A stretch of 64,000 bases of DNA from Chryseobacterium elymi (GTDB taxonomy: Bacteria; Bacteroidota; Bacteroidia; Flavobacteriales; Weeksellaceae): contig NZ_QNUH01000004.1 in NCBI RefSeq assembly GCF_003385495.1, forward strand, positions 1-64,000, in the 5' to 3' direction. Below are positions 42,434 through 50,774 of the stretch, one piece after another. Positions within the stretch are counted from its first letter, which is position 1, and the number at the start of each line of letters is the position of its first letter. A model generated the notes under the pieces. It saw only the letters and a list, made by a program, of their open reading frames with translations. It ran no database searches and was not told the origin of the DNA. The position numbers were made by a program, and so were the translations under genes.

Positions 42434-43972
42434 TTATACAGTCTCAAAAGATTCATACTGAAGGTCGGCCTCAGTGATCTGTGTATTTAATGAATTGTAA
42501 CCATCCGGCTCCTGCGTTTCTGCGAGTACTTTAGAATCCTGAATCAGTTTTCCTTCCGTGTTATAAATTTTTACGATAATCCATTTTCCGTTGCGCTCCA
42601 GTTCCTTTAACCCGGATTCAGATTTGTATTTAAGTTTTCCACTTTCAAGGATGCCCTCCTTTACAACTGCTTTATTGGCAGGTTTTCCTTTGACATACTG
42701 TACAATCTGCGCTGTGAAGCCATCACCCTGCTCAACCGGATGGCTGTAAGTATAGGCAACAGCTCCATTTTCATCATAAATGGTAGAATTGTACGCAGTT
42801 TGATCTGCATTGATCTTGGTTTCTGTTTTTTTTAGATTCCCTTCCAGCCTGAAAGATTTCGAGTGCACTAAAATGCCGTCTTTATATTGCTGTTCCATAA
42901 GTCCCTCGTACAGCGTACCATTATAAGGCATATCATCCTTATACGTCACAGAACCTTTTAACCTTCCATCCGGATGGTAATATCTGATTTCCTGGATTAC
43001 TTCATCTTCCAAGATCTGTTCAGAAGATAATTTCCCATTCTCATCAAAATATTTATTCAGGACTGCATACCCGTTTTTATAAACATTAACAGCAGTGAAT
43101 CCGGAAAACTCATAATTAAACAGATACTCTTCCCCATCTTGCGGCTTGTAATAATCAATTTCTTTATCATACATGTAGGTAAGACTGCCTATCTGCTTAC
43201 CCGCTTCATCATACGTTTTTTGATAGCCTCCTTTTTTATTTTTCTTTTCTTCCTGCAAAATTCCCCCTTTTCGGGAGTAAATGGTGCCTTCCGTTACCTT
43301 TCCGTCTTTACTTTGCTTTTCGATTTTGGAGACCCTCATCGGATTCTGATAATACTCCACAGTCACTTTATCCCCTGAATCTCCGGAACTATTGGAGCCA
43401 ATATATTTTCCTTTTTCTCCATAAAATTTAGCTTCAAACAACCCTTTACCTTCATTGATGACTTCATAACGGATTCCTTTAATATCTTCATCAAACACAA
43501 TTGTTTTGAAACTATCGGGAGTTTCATACGTTGTAATGATGTTATAATAAGACATTTCCTCCGGATTTTTATAGTTGTATATTTTTCCTGTAAAGGTACC
43601 GTCCGCTTTATAAATCAGATCCTCCAAAGGTCTTCCCTGCTCATCAAAGGTCTTGGCAGGGCCAATTTGCTGACCTGCAGAATATGTTCCTGTGCTCAGA
43701 ACTTTACCTTCAGGATTGTACCAGGTAATTTTGCCTTCATAGATTTCACTGCCTGGCGTAGCATCCGAAACAAGGCCTTCCATCTGAAGGGTTCCGTTTT
43801 TATAAAAATCTCTGATTAAAGTAAGCTTTCCTTTATTCTCAGTTTCACGGTAAAATTCCATTTTGTCCTGAGTGGTTTTTTCCCAGTTTTCATCAAAATA
43901 GATTTTTTGCTGTGCACCTGCGTGAATGTTTATGATCAGGGCGAAAACCGCTGACGTAAATAATTTCTTCAT
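42434..43972 (-). CDS. Secreted YwqK/MORN-like repeat protein
   Basis: 512 aa with a signal peptide (MKKLFTSAVFALIINIHAGA). About a dozen short repeats have the form xGKL/xGxxxxYxxG, typical of MORN/YwqK variants (for example NPEGKVLSTGTYSAGQQIG and HPDGRLKGSVTYKDDMPYNG). These proteins are often named toxin-antitoxin YwqK family, but no toxin is next to it. It probably forms an elongated beta sheet outside the cytoplasm. The role is unknown. It has no partner gene. Confidence 0.7.
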   Translation of the reverse strand: MKKLFTSAVFALIINIHAGAQQKIYFDENWEKTTQDKMEFYRETENKGKLTLIRDFYKNGTLQMEGLVSDATPGSEIYEGKITWYNPEGKVLSTGTYSAGQQIGPAKTFDEQGRPLEDLIYKADGTFTGKIYNYKNPEEMSYYNIITTYETPDSFKTIVFDEDIKGIRYEVINEGKGLFEAKFYGEKGKYIGSNSSGDSGDKVTVEYYQNPMRVSKIEKQSKDGKVTEGTIYSRKGGILQEEKKNKKGGYQKTYDEAGKQIGSLTYMYDKEIDYYKPQDGEEYLFNYEFSGFTAVNVYKNGYAVLNKYFDENGKLSSEQILEDEVIQEIRYYHPDGRLKGSVTYKDDMPYNGTLYEGLMEQQYKDGILVHSKSFRLEGNLKKTETKINADQTAYNSTIYDENGAVAYTYSHPVEQGDGFTAQIVQYVKGKPANKAVVKEGILESGKLKYKSESGLKELERNGKWIIVKIYNTEGKLIQDSKVLAETQEPDGYNSLNTQITEADLQYESFETV

Positions 43973-44366
43973 GTTTTTTTAAGGTTTAGATGGATGCAAA
44001 AGCCATAAAGAGTAGCCTGTGTCATCGTTTTATATATGTTTCCCCGACAAAAGGAAAAATTTCATCATTGTGTTTTTTTGTGTCCTGAAATGACTTAACA
44101 AAGATCTGCAAAATCACAACCGCAAAAAATCCCTGTTTTCAGCTAATTTGTGTGATGATACTTGTCAATTAAAAAATTACAAATGGAAAATGACACCTTG
44201 AGAATGACCAATCTCAATAAAAAGGGGGATATTACATGATAATGCTGCCGAATTACACTATGCTTCTACTGTGAAGTTCACAAATAACGCCATATGAATC
44301 ATATAGCGTTATTTATAAATATTTCAGATTAATATATTAATAAAAATAAAGACCGATTGTAAAAGC
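43973..44366. other. Intergenic region with a terminator
   Basis: This stretch holds no recognisable gene. The single structural element is the hairpin at 44282-44314, described separately. No MITE-like repeat was seen. Confidence 0.4.
44282..44314. terminator. Hairpin after the Crp/Fnr gene
   Basis: AAATAACGC-c-ATATG pairs with CATAT-a-GCGTTATTT around a 3-nt loop, about 53 bp beyond the stop of the gene at 44367. Bidirectional in appearance. Confidence 0.5.
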
Positions 44367-44963
44367 TCAATAAAGTATTTTCCGGCCTTCAATTTTTACC
44401 ATATTTTCGCTTTCCATTTTCTTAACGGTTCTTATGACCGTCTCAACACGTAACCCTGTTAGATTAGCAATCTGCTGTCTGGTATAGGGCACCTGAAAAG
44501 TCTGGCTATTATCATTACATTGCGTTGCCTTTAAATAATCCATGACCGTTTTGATTTTAAACTGTGGATCCGTAGATGAAATATTAAAAAGCATTAAATA
44601 TTTGTAATAAAGCCGGTCTGCCATACATTTAAACATATCCATCATCACATCCTTATTTTGATGAATGAGTGAAAAGAAATCTGGCTGAGAAAGTTTCAGT
44701 ACAGTACATTGTATTTTAGCAACCGCATTCATGGGATACGGCTTATCATTAAAAAGTAATGATTCTCCAATACTTTGCCCATCAGAAAGAATATTCTGTG
44801 TGAATTCTTTACCGTCCTCATGGTAGTTATTGAGTTCCACAATACCATTAACGATTTGAAAATAAAATTTAGCCAAGTTTCCTTCACTAAAAATAGTTTC
44901 ATTAGGCAAATATTTTTCATATTCACCTCCATAAGCTAATAAAAGGTCTTCACTGATTATCAT
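44367..44963 (-). CDS. Crp/Fnr family transcriptional regulator
   Basis: 198 aa: cyclic-nucleotide-binding fold (about 10-125) and Crp winged helix (about 140-195) with RQQIANLTGLRVETVIRTVKKME as the HTH. The E-x2-x-R pattern (E-T-V-I-R) differs from the E..SR type of the REC-Crp regulator, so its site is probably different. No Fe-S cysteine set. It is divergent from the NDH-2 gene, which is a natural candidate target. Confidence 0.85.
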   Translation of the reverse strand: MIISEDLLLAYGGEYEKYLPNETIFSEGNLAKFYFQIVNGIVELNNYHEDGKEFTQNILSDGQSIGESLLFNDKPYPMNAVAKIQCTVLKLSQPDFFSLIHQNKDVMMDMFKCMADRLYYKYLMLFNISSTDPQFKIKTVMDYLKATQCNDNSQTFQVPYTRQQIANLTGLRVETVIRTVKKMESENMVKIEGRKILY

Positions 44964-45328
44964 ATCTTAAAATTTTATTGTTAAGTAATGAACATCATAG
45001 TAAAAATTGGTGATTTTCCAATATCAAAAAGCAAGCCATATTAATTTATTGTTACGAAAAACATCAAACAGAAACCAGTATTTATGATCAGGATAATAAT
45101 ATAAACAAGAAGCATTTACTAATTTTATAAAAGATTAGCATGCCTGATGGTAAGTGTTAAACAATGTTTTATGATAGCAGGAATCACATCTGCCGCTTAC
45201 ATCAATAACTTTTTTATAAGTGTTGCTGTATGGTGTTTCCAGACCCTGTTAAGTAAGCCGTAACATCATTGATCTTTTTTGGTGCCATTATTGGAGGATA
45301 ATCAAAACAATGCCAAATATTAATCAAC
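44964..45328. other. Intergenic region between a Crp/Fnr regulator and NDH-2
   Basis: 365 bp between divergently transcribed genes. TGAT-CAGG-ATAA occurs around 45086 and TGATTTTCCAATATCA near 45011, but neither has the spacing of the stress-island sites. I see no gene. Confidence 0.35.
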
Positions 45329-46600
45329 ATGAAAAAGCATATCATTATTGTTGGTGGAGGATTTGCCGGAATTAATCTTATTAAATCCTTAAAAAATGAC
45401 AATAGATTTCTTATTACGCTTGTTGATAAGAATAATTATCATTTCTTCCCTCCACTTATTTACCAGGTGGCTACCTCTTTTATTCAGGCTTCCAATATCA
45501 GTTATCCTTTCCGGAGATTGTTTTCTAAATACAAGAATGTGAATTTTCACATGGGAAGCCTTCTTAAAGTTGATCCCGAGAACAATACCATAGAAACAGA
45601 TACGGGAAACCTAACCTATGATTATCTGGTGATTGCATTGGGAACTGAATCCAACTTTTTTGGAATGGATAATGTACAGAAATGTGCGCTGCCCATGAAA
45701 AGTATCGAGGAGGCACTTTATCTGCGAAATCATATGCTCCTCAACCTGGAAGAAGCTGCCAGAAATAAAGACCCTAAAACGGCAGAAAAATTACAGAATT
45801 TGGTTATAGCAGGCGGTGGTCCTACTGGTGTAGAATTAGCAGGTATGCTCGCGGAAATGGGAAAATATATTGCTGAAAAAGAATATCCCGAGATCAAGCT
45901 CAGCCTTTCCAATCTGTATCTGATCGATGCATTGCCTACTCTGCTATCCCCGATGAGTAAAATGGCGCAGGAGACTTCCTACAAGACTTTACAGGAGCTT
46001 GGTGTAAAAATACTTCTTAATGTTTCGGTAAAAGATTACATCAACAACCAGGTGCTTCTGTCAGACGGAACATCGATAGATACTGAAACCCTCATCTGGA
46101 CCTCCGGAGTTATAGGACGGGAAGTCCCCGGAATTCCGGAAGACAAAATAGGAAAAGGAAGAAGAATTTTAACTGATGAATACAACCGGGTAGAAGGAAT
46201 GGAGAACATCTATGCGGTAGGAGATATCGCGCTTCAATTAACGGATAAAGAGTTCCCGAAAGGACATCCCCAGCTTGCCCAGGTGGCCATACAGCAGGCT
46301 AAAAATCTGGCTAAAAATTTCATCAGGATCGAAGAAGAAAAAATACTCATTCCCTTCAAATATAATGATAAGGGCAGTATGGCGATCATTTCAAAATTCA
46401 ATGCCGTGGTGGATCTTCCCAAATTTTCTTTCAAAGGTTTCCTGGCCTGGCTTACATGGCTGTTTATCCATATCATTCCGCTGGTAGGTTTCAGAAGCAA
46501 AATCAGGCTAGCACTGGATTGGTTACGGCTGTTTATCACCAATAACCCATCCATCCGTTTAATTCTTTATCCAAAAAGAAATACAACTCAACAACAATAA
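45329..46600 (+). CDS. ndh: Type II NADH dehydrogenase (NDH-2)
   Basis: 423 aa, FAD-dependent single-subunit enzyme moving electrons from NADH to quinone without proton pumping. The FAD site is VGGGFAGINL (about 8-17), and the NADH site GGGPTGVELAG lies about 168-178. NDH-2 quinone-side motif AQVAIQQAKN and a C-terminal amphipathic/hydrophobic part (WLTWLFIHIIPLVG) anchor it at the membrane. It is followed 21 bp downstream by broken SDR genes. Confidence 0.9.
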   Translation: MKKHIIIVGGGFAGINLIKSLKNDNRFLITLVDKNNYHFFPPLIYQVATSFIQASNISYPFRRLFSKYKNVNFHMGSLLKVDPENNTIETDTGNLTYDYLVIALGTESNFFGMDNVQKCALPMKSIEEALYLRNHMLLNLEEAARNKDPKTAEKLQNLVIAGGGPTGVELAGMLAEMGKYIAEKEYPEIKLSLSNLYLIDALPTLLSPMSKMAQETSYKTLQELGVKILLNVSVKDYINNQVLLSDGTSIDTETLIWTSGVIGREVPGIPEDKIGKGRRILTDEYNRVEGMENIYAVGDIALQLTDKEFPKGHPQLAQVAIQQAKNLAKNFIRIEEEKILIPFKYNDKGSMAIISKFNAVVDLPKFSFKGFLAWLTWLFIHIIPLVGFRSKIRLALDWLRLFITNNPSIRLILYPKRNTTQQQ

Positions 46601-46621
46601 TATTTGCCTAAAAAATATAGT

Positions 46622-47325
46622 ATGAAAAATAAAAAGAAACCTCCCTTTTTCGGGAAAACAGTTGTCATCACAGGAGCATCCAGTGGTGTAGAAAAAGCGA
46701 CTGCAGAAGCTTTCGCTAGAGAAGGCGCTGACCTGGTTCTTGCTTCACGGGGTCAACAAGCCCTTACAGAAACAGCAGAAGCCTGTAAAAAATACGGCGG
46801 CATAGTGCTTACCCTTGTTACCGATACCTCAGTTCCGGAAGACTTACCACCTTGCAGAAAAGGCATTTATTCTGAATAACCGGATCGATTACTGGATAAA
46901 TAATGCAGGAGTTCTCTCATTTGGAAAATTTGAAGAAACTCCAATTGAAGTGGTAGACCAGATCATTAAAACCAACCTTTTGGGTTATATGCATTCTGCA
47001 CACGCTGTACTGCCAATTTCTAAAAAGCAGAAAAAAGGAATTCTTATTAATAATATTTCCATTGGCGGATGGATGCCTGCGCCGTACGGAACAGCATATA
47101 CCGCTTCAAAATTTGGGATCCGGGGCATGGTAGAAACACTTCAGGGAGAAGTATCCGATTATCCTGACATTCATATCTGTGCCTTATATCCGGGATTTCA
47201 GAAGTCTTCAGGAATAGAGCATGCAGCTAATTATTCAGGGATAAAACTGAGTACCCCTCCGTCGTCTTTCGACCCCCGCGATCTGGCCAAATCAATTGTT
47301 GAGGTTGCCAAAAACCCTGTCGATT
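46622..47325 (+). pseudogene. Broken SDR gene A
   Basis: The first frame has TVVITGASSGVEKATAEAF and runs to a stop at 46879. Around 46843 the frame shifts: the next one reads LAEKAFILNNRIDYWINNAG and continues through LPISKKQKKGILINNISIGG and AYTASKFGIRG to the end of the homology at about 47322. There it is cut and fused to a second SDR. The original protein would be a ~330-aa SDR of the kind with a C-terminal extension. The frameshift plus loss of the 3' end makes it non-functional. Confidence 0.8.
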
Positions 47326-47775
47326 CCAGTTATCAGTACAGAGGAATTTGAAAGAACCATGAAAACCAATATTTATGCTCCGTTCTGGATTATTAAAGCG
47401 GCCTTACCTCATTTAAAGCCCGGTTCATGCATCATAGGATTATCGTCGGTACAGGCCTATGATCCTTCGGCTGACCTGTATGATTATGCACAAACAAAGG
47501 CCGCAACAACAAGCTATGTAAAGTCTCTGGCCAAACAATTAGGCCCGAAAGGAATACGGGTAAACGGTGTCGCACCCGGACCGGTTTGGACTGCACTTGA
47601 AATCAGTGGCGGACAAACCCAGGAAAATATTGAAAAATTCGGTGGTGATACCCCATTGGGAAGACCCGGCCAGCCTGCCGAACTGGCATCTATATTTGTT
47701 CAGCTGGCCGCCAATGATGCAAGTTTTGCAACAGGCCAGATCTATGGCGCTGCGGGAGGAAGCGGACAGCCTTAA
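47326..47775 (+). pseudogene. C-terminal fragment of SDR gene B
   Basis: From about 47332 ([13 protein letters not shown]) to the stop at 47775 this is the last ~148 residues of another SDR, related to YghA/general stress protein 39 types: [20 protein letters not shown] with the catalytic region, YDYAQTKAA (YxxxK), [14 protein letters not shown]. The N-terminal NAD-binding half (about 130 residues) is missing. The fusion with gene A at about 47322-47334 marks a deletion that joined two tandem SDR genes. A frame from 47296 gives a short possible product but lacks a nucleotide-binding site. Confidence 0.8.
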
Positions 47776-47797
47776 TATCATATCACACCAAATAATG

Positions 47798-47817
47798 AAG
47801 CCACCCCGGGGTGGCTT
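47798..47817. terminator. Bidirectional terminator between the SDR fragment and the FAD/Rieske gene
   Basis: Perfect 20-bp palindrome, AAGCCACCCC / GGGGTGGCTT, followed by TTTA on the plus strand, between convergent genes. Confidence 0.75.
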
Positions 47818-47859
47818 TTAAACGATCACAGTTAATATTCTACTGTAAAAAGCTTTTAT

Positions 47860-49368
47860 CTAAAGTTCAATTCTATGCAAATCTTTTACAGTAGGACCTG
47901 TAAGCATTTTCCCATTGACATTGAATCTGGAACCATGACAGGGACAGTCCCAGCTTATCTCTGCGCTGTTCCAGCGTACTTCACATTTCATATGAGGGCA
48001 AGTACTTTTAACAAGATGTATTTTCCCTCCGCTGTCTTTATATACAGCGTAAGATTCACCTTCATATCTTACAACCTTCGCCTCGCCTTCAGTGAGCTCT
48101 GTCAGGGAATTTATTTTCTCAATAAACAGTTTATCTTTTACAAAATCCAATACTACACTGGCCTGCTCTTTCACAAAATTGGTAAAACCTGCCATCGGCT
48201 TTATCCTTCCCGGATCAAAAAGTTCCTTATACTTACTGGAACCGGTTAAGATTAAGTCTCCAAGAATTTGTGACGCAATCGTTCCAAAAATCATCCCGTT
48301 TCCCCGAAATCCCGTGGCTGTATAAATATTTTTACATCCCGGCAGTACTCCGATATAGGGAAGCCCGTCAGTGGGCTCATAGTATTGGCTGGACCAGCTG
48401 TAAACGGCAGTATCTACCTCAAAATGCTCTCTCACATAGTTTTCTAATTTTGAAAAGCATTCTCCGGTATCCTCCGTATGCCCAGTTTTATGGTCTTCAC
48501 CTCCGGCAATAAGCAGATTTTCACCATTTACTTCCTGAATTCTGTAGTAATGATAAGGGTCAGTAAGATCATATCCGAGATCTTTAGAATAATGATCCCC
48601 TTTCAGACTGAATGCAATGGCATAACTTCGGTAAGGAGCATTCATCAAATGAAGGATACTCACTCCTGGAGGAATATGGGTAGCATAAATAACATGGCTT
48701 GCACTGACGTTTCCTTTTGAAGATTCTAAGATTACTGATTTCTCCTGCTCATCATGCCCTTCGCAAACACAATCTTCTACGAGCATCCCACCCATACTGA
48801 TAAATGCCTTTGCCAGGCTCCTGATATATTTAATGGGATGAAACTGTCCCTGATTGGGAATAACAGCCGCTTTTTTGAATGAAAAGGGAAAAGGAATCTC
48901 ATTGGTAAATGTCATCTGATGCCCTACCTGTGATGCCCCTTTTACAATATCTTCCAACTGTTTTTCCTGCTTTTCGTCCAAAGCAAAAAGGTAGGCAGTT
49001 TTGCTTTCAAAATCACAGTCGATGTTAAATTCCCTGATGTTATTCCTGATGATATTTTTAGCTTCAATGCCCACATATTTCAGGAGTTTTGCGTTATTTA
49101 AACCAAAATCCTTAATGGCCTGGGCATAGGTGGTATCAAAGAAGTCATTTAAGTGAGCTGTGGTTCCACCGGTCGTTCCAAAACCAATATTGGCTGCTTC
49201 CAGAACAATACACTTCTGACCTTCTTTCTGTAATCTTATTGCGGCAGAAATGCCGGTAATACCGGCTCCAACGATGGCAACATCATAATGTTTTTCCAAG
49301 GCCGGCTCTAAAGAAAATTTTTTAATTTCTTCCTGCCATATACTTTTTCTGGCCCCATCCCTGTTCAT
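47860..49368 (-). CDS. FAD-dependent oxidoreductase with C-terminal Rieske domain
   Basis: 502 aa. An N-terminal DAO-type FAD domain (about 27-385) has VAIVGAGITGISAAIRL and near the end TATGFRGNGM. A Rieske [2Fe-2S] domain (about 420-502) has CPHMKCEV and CPCHGSRFN as its two CxH/CxxH ligand motifs. The combination is that of gamma-glutamylputrescine-oxidase-like/glycine-oxidase relatives with attached Rieske, common in Bacteroidetes stress clusters. The substrate is unknown. The gene is translationally coupled to the tiny lipoprotein upstream (TAATG). Confidence 0.9.
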   Translation of the reverse strand: MNRDGARKSIWQEEIKKFSLEPALEKHYDVAIVGAGITGISAAIRLQKEGQKCIVLEAANIGFGTTGGTTAHLNDFFDTTYAQAIKDFGLNNAKLLKYVGIEAKNIIRNNIREFNIDCDFESKTAYLFALDEKQEKQLEDIVKGASQVGHQMTFTNEIPFPFSFKKAAVIPNQGQFHPIKYIRSLAKAFISMGGMLVEDCVCEGHDEQEKSVILESSKGNVSASHVIYATHIPPGVSILHLMNAPYRSYAIAFSLKGDHYSKDLGYDLTDPYHYYRIQEVNGENLLIAGGEDHKTGHTEDTGECFSKLENYVREHFEVDTAVYSWSSQYYEPTDGLPYIGVLPGCKNIYTATGFRGNGMIFGTIASQILGDLILTGSSKYKELFDPGRIKPMAGFTNFVKEQASVVLDFVKDKLFIEKINSLTELTEGEAKVVRYEGESYAVYKDSGGKIHLVKSTCPHMKCEVRWNSAEISWDCPCHGSRFNVNGKMLTGPTVKDLHRIEL

Positions 49369-49505
49369 TACTTTTTAGCTTTTAAAGTGTCGCTTTTTAA
49401 TCTTAGATCGTTCTTCTTCTGTGCTTCATCCTCGTCTACATCACAACGGCAGGCTGTTAAACTCGCTAGGCAAAATACCATTAAAATGATTGTCTTCATA
49501 TTCAT
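49368..49505 (-). CDS. Tiny lipoprotein coupled to the FAD/Rieske gene
   Basis: 45 codons: signal peptide and lipobox LTAC with Cys19 (MNMKTIILMVFCLASLTAC), followed by a short charged tail (RCDVDEDEAQKKND). Its stop TAA shares a base with the ATG of the FAD/Rieske gene (TAATG), so translation is coupled. The second ATG at 49499 is an alternative start. Not recognised; small membrane lipoproteins of this size are often missed by gene finders. Confidence 0.6.
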   Translation of the reverse strand: MNMKTIILMVFCLASLTACRCDVDEDEAQKKNDLRLKSDTLKAKK

Positions 49506-49552
49506 ATTTTTTTGTTTGGTTTGTCTATTATTGTTTGAATAAAAATTTTTTA

Positions 49553-49657
49553 TTATTCAGTAATCGGTTTCTGCATTTCTCCCATTCTGTAAGCAGCCAT
49601 ATCATCTGTTGCAAGATTGGTCATGGTGCCGGGAGAGTGAAAAACTGCTGCTTTCAT
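49553..49657 (-). pseudogene. ADH N-terminal fragment or tiny ORF
   Basis: 34 codons. It begins MKAAVFHSPGTM, the opening of zinc-dependent alcohol dehydrogenases (MKAAVFHxPG), then changes to an unrelated stretch (LATDDMAAYRMGEMQKPITE). This looks like a deletion that fused the start of an ADH to another coding end. There is no upstream promoter that I could assign. Confidence 0.45.
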
Positions 49658-49765
49658 AATATTAATATTGGTGTGAAGAGTCTATTCAGACAATATCTCT
49701 GATAGTTTCCGGATTACAATGTCATATAGATTTTGAAATTCATATGGCATGATGTATTATTTGAT

Positions 49766-49876
49766 TTAATCCTCTGCAAAACCTCTTCTTGAAGTTCCGT
49801 TTCCTGAACCTGAAGATGATCTTCCTCTTCCTGATGTACCAGATCTGAAGCCTGCTCTTATTCCGGAGCTCCCACG
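49766..49876 (-). pseudogene. C-terminal remnant of a Gly/Ser/Arg-rich protein
   Basis: An open stretch without a start codon reads RGSSGIRAGFRSGTSGRGR, then SSSGSGNGTSRRGFAED and a stop. The low-complexity tail is typical of the C-terminus of a larger protein. An in-frame TGA (49877-49879) precedes it. It is probably the trace of a deleted gene in this decayed stretch. Confidence 0.4.
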
Positions 49877-50000
49877 TCATTAAGCTGAACAGCTTACATA
49901 TAACTTCCATTAAGGAATGATTCAGATCTTTAATCAGTTTGATATTTCAGATTTACAACGGAATAATTCTCTTGTTTATGACTCGCATCCTATTGGACAA

Positions 50001-50144
50001 TTAATACAAATTTTTCTGTTGATGATCTTCAGAATATTGTCCTTCTCCATCCGCTTGATCGTTTTTATTGCCGTTTCTACGTGGATTCCGGTAAGGGAAT
50101 GCCGGCTGTGCCGGGTTAAACGTATCTGAAAGGAGAAAAGACAT
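50001..50144 (-). CDS. Short hypothetical ORF (47 codons)
   Basis: Proline- and Asn/Gln-rich peptide starting MSFLLSDTFNPAQPAFPYRN and ending HQQKNLY. It starts 5 bp after the stop of another tiny ORF (50150-50236) on the same strand. It is rich in polar residues and has no signal peptide. It could be a remnant of a lost gene. No family recognised. Confidence 0.3.
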   Translation of the reverse strand: MSFLLSDTFNPAQPAFPYRNPRRNGNKNDQADGEGQYSEDHQQKNLY

Positions 50145-50149
50145 TGATT

Positions 50150-50236
50150 TTATGAAAGTTCCTGAAATTCCTCAGTTTTTTTCTGTGTGACGACAAAAAT
50201 ATCTGCCTTATGCTGCTGTGATGTAGTAGATTTCAT
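50150..50236 (-). CDS. Short hypothetical ORF (28 codons)
   Basis: Codes for MKSTTSQQHKADIFVVTQKK and a short end (TEEFQELS). It is listed because it forms a chain with the tiny ORF after it. Likely a relic; weak support. Confidence 0.2.
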   Translation of the reverse strand: MKSTTSQQHKADIFVVTQKKTEEFQELS

Positions 50237-50449
50237 AATATCTAATTTTGTGATGTATTCAAAATTACAATCCTACATGACTTATTTTTATGATTTACAT
50301 CATAAAAACATGATATTAATCAAAATAATAAAGAATTTCACACATTTTCGCATTAAATAACACATTTTAACAATTATATTATTCAAATAAAAAATCGAAA
50401 TATAACAACAGTAAGACAATTTAAAAAGTAAAGATATTAAATATAAAAA

Positions 50450-50469
50450 GCCTTCCTGAATAGGAAGGC
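50450..50469 (-). terminator. Terminator-like hairpin on the minus strand
   Basis: GCCTTCCT / AGGAAGGC with a 4-nt loop; on the minus strand TTTTTATATT follows. It lies about 200 bp beyond the esterase operon's first terminator, so a small transcript could end here. Confidence 0.5.
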
Positions 50470-50670
50470 CAGAATATACGGAGGTCTAAAAATAGAGTTT
50501 AAAAAAGAGTGATCTTTCTTCTCCTCTGTTGCCATACCGGAAAGTCAGCGCTTTACATCTGAATACCAGTTTATCACTAAAAAACACTCATGTATTGTTA
50601 GATTATTACTCCAATTTATCTGCTTATTCTTTTTAGTTTATGAGCGAGATCACAAGTTCTTGTCCAAAAA

Positions 50671-50696
50671 AGCACTGTATGTCAACATACAGTGCT
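50671..50696 (-). terminator. Terminator of the esterase operon
   Basis: AGCACTGTATGT / ACATACAGTGCT is a perfect 12-bp inverted repeat with a 2-nt centre; on the minus strand it is followed by TTTTTT. It lies 79 bp after the stop at 50775. Confidence 0.75.
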
Positions 50697-50774
50697 GTAT
50701 TATTTACTAAAGCCAAATAGCCGAAACAAATCATTCATCAGTAATTCATCAGACAAATTTTATTATTATGCTCC

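Larger units (their letters stand above)
50237..50774. other. Intergenic region with two minus-strand hairpins
   Basis: No convincing gene in 540 bp. A 29-codon-like frame on the minus strand overlaps one of the hairpins and was not accepted. The two hairpins are listed separately. Confidence 0.4.

Noticed and set aside
45005..45100. TGAT-like motifs between the Crp/Fnr gene and NDH-2
   Set aside because: Wrong spacing (8 between half-sites in one, a mismatch in the other) and no matching -7 box.
50434..50533. Minus-strand ORF of 32 codons (MATEEKKDHSFLNSIF...)
   Set aside because: It runs through the terminator-like hairpin at 50450-50469 and lacks any support.
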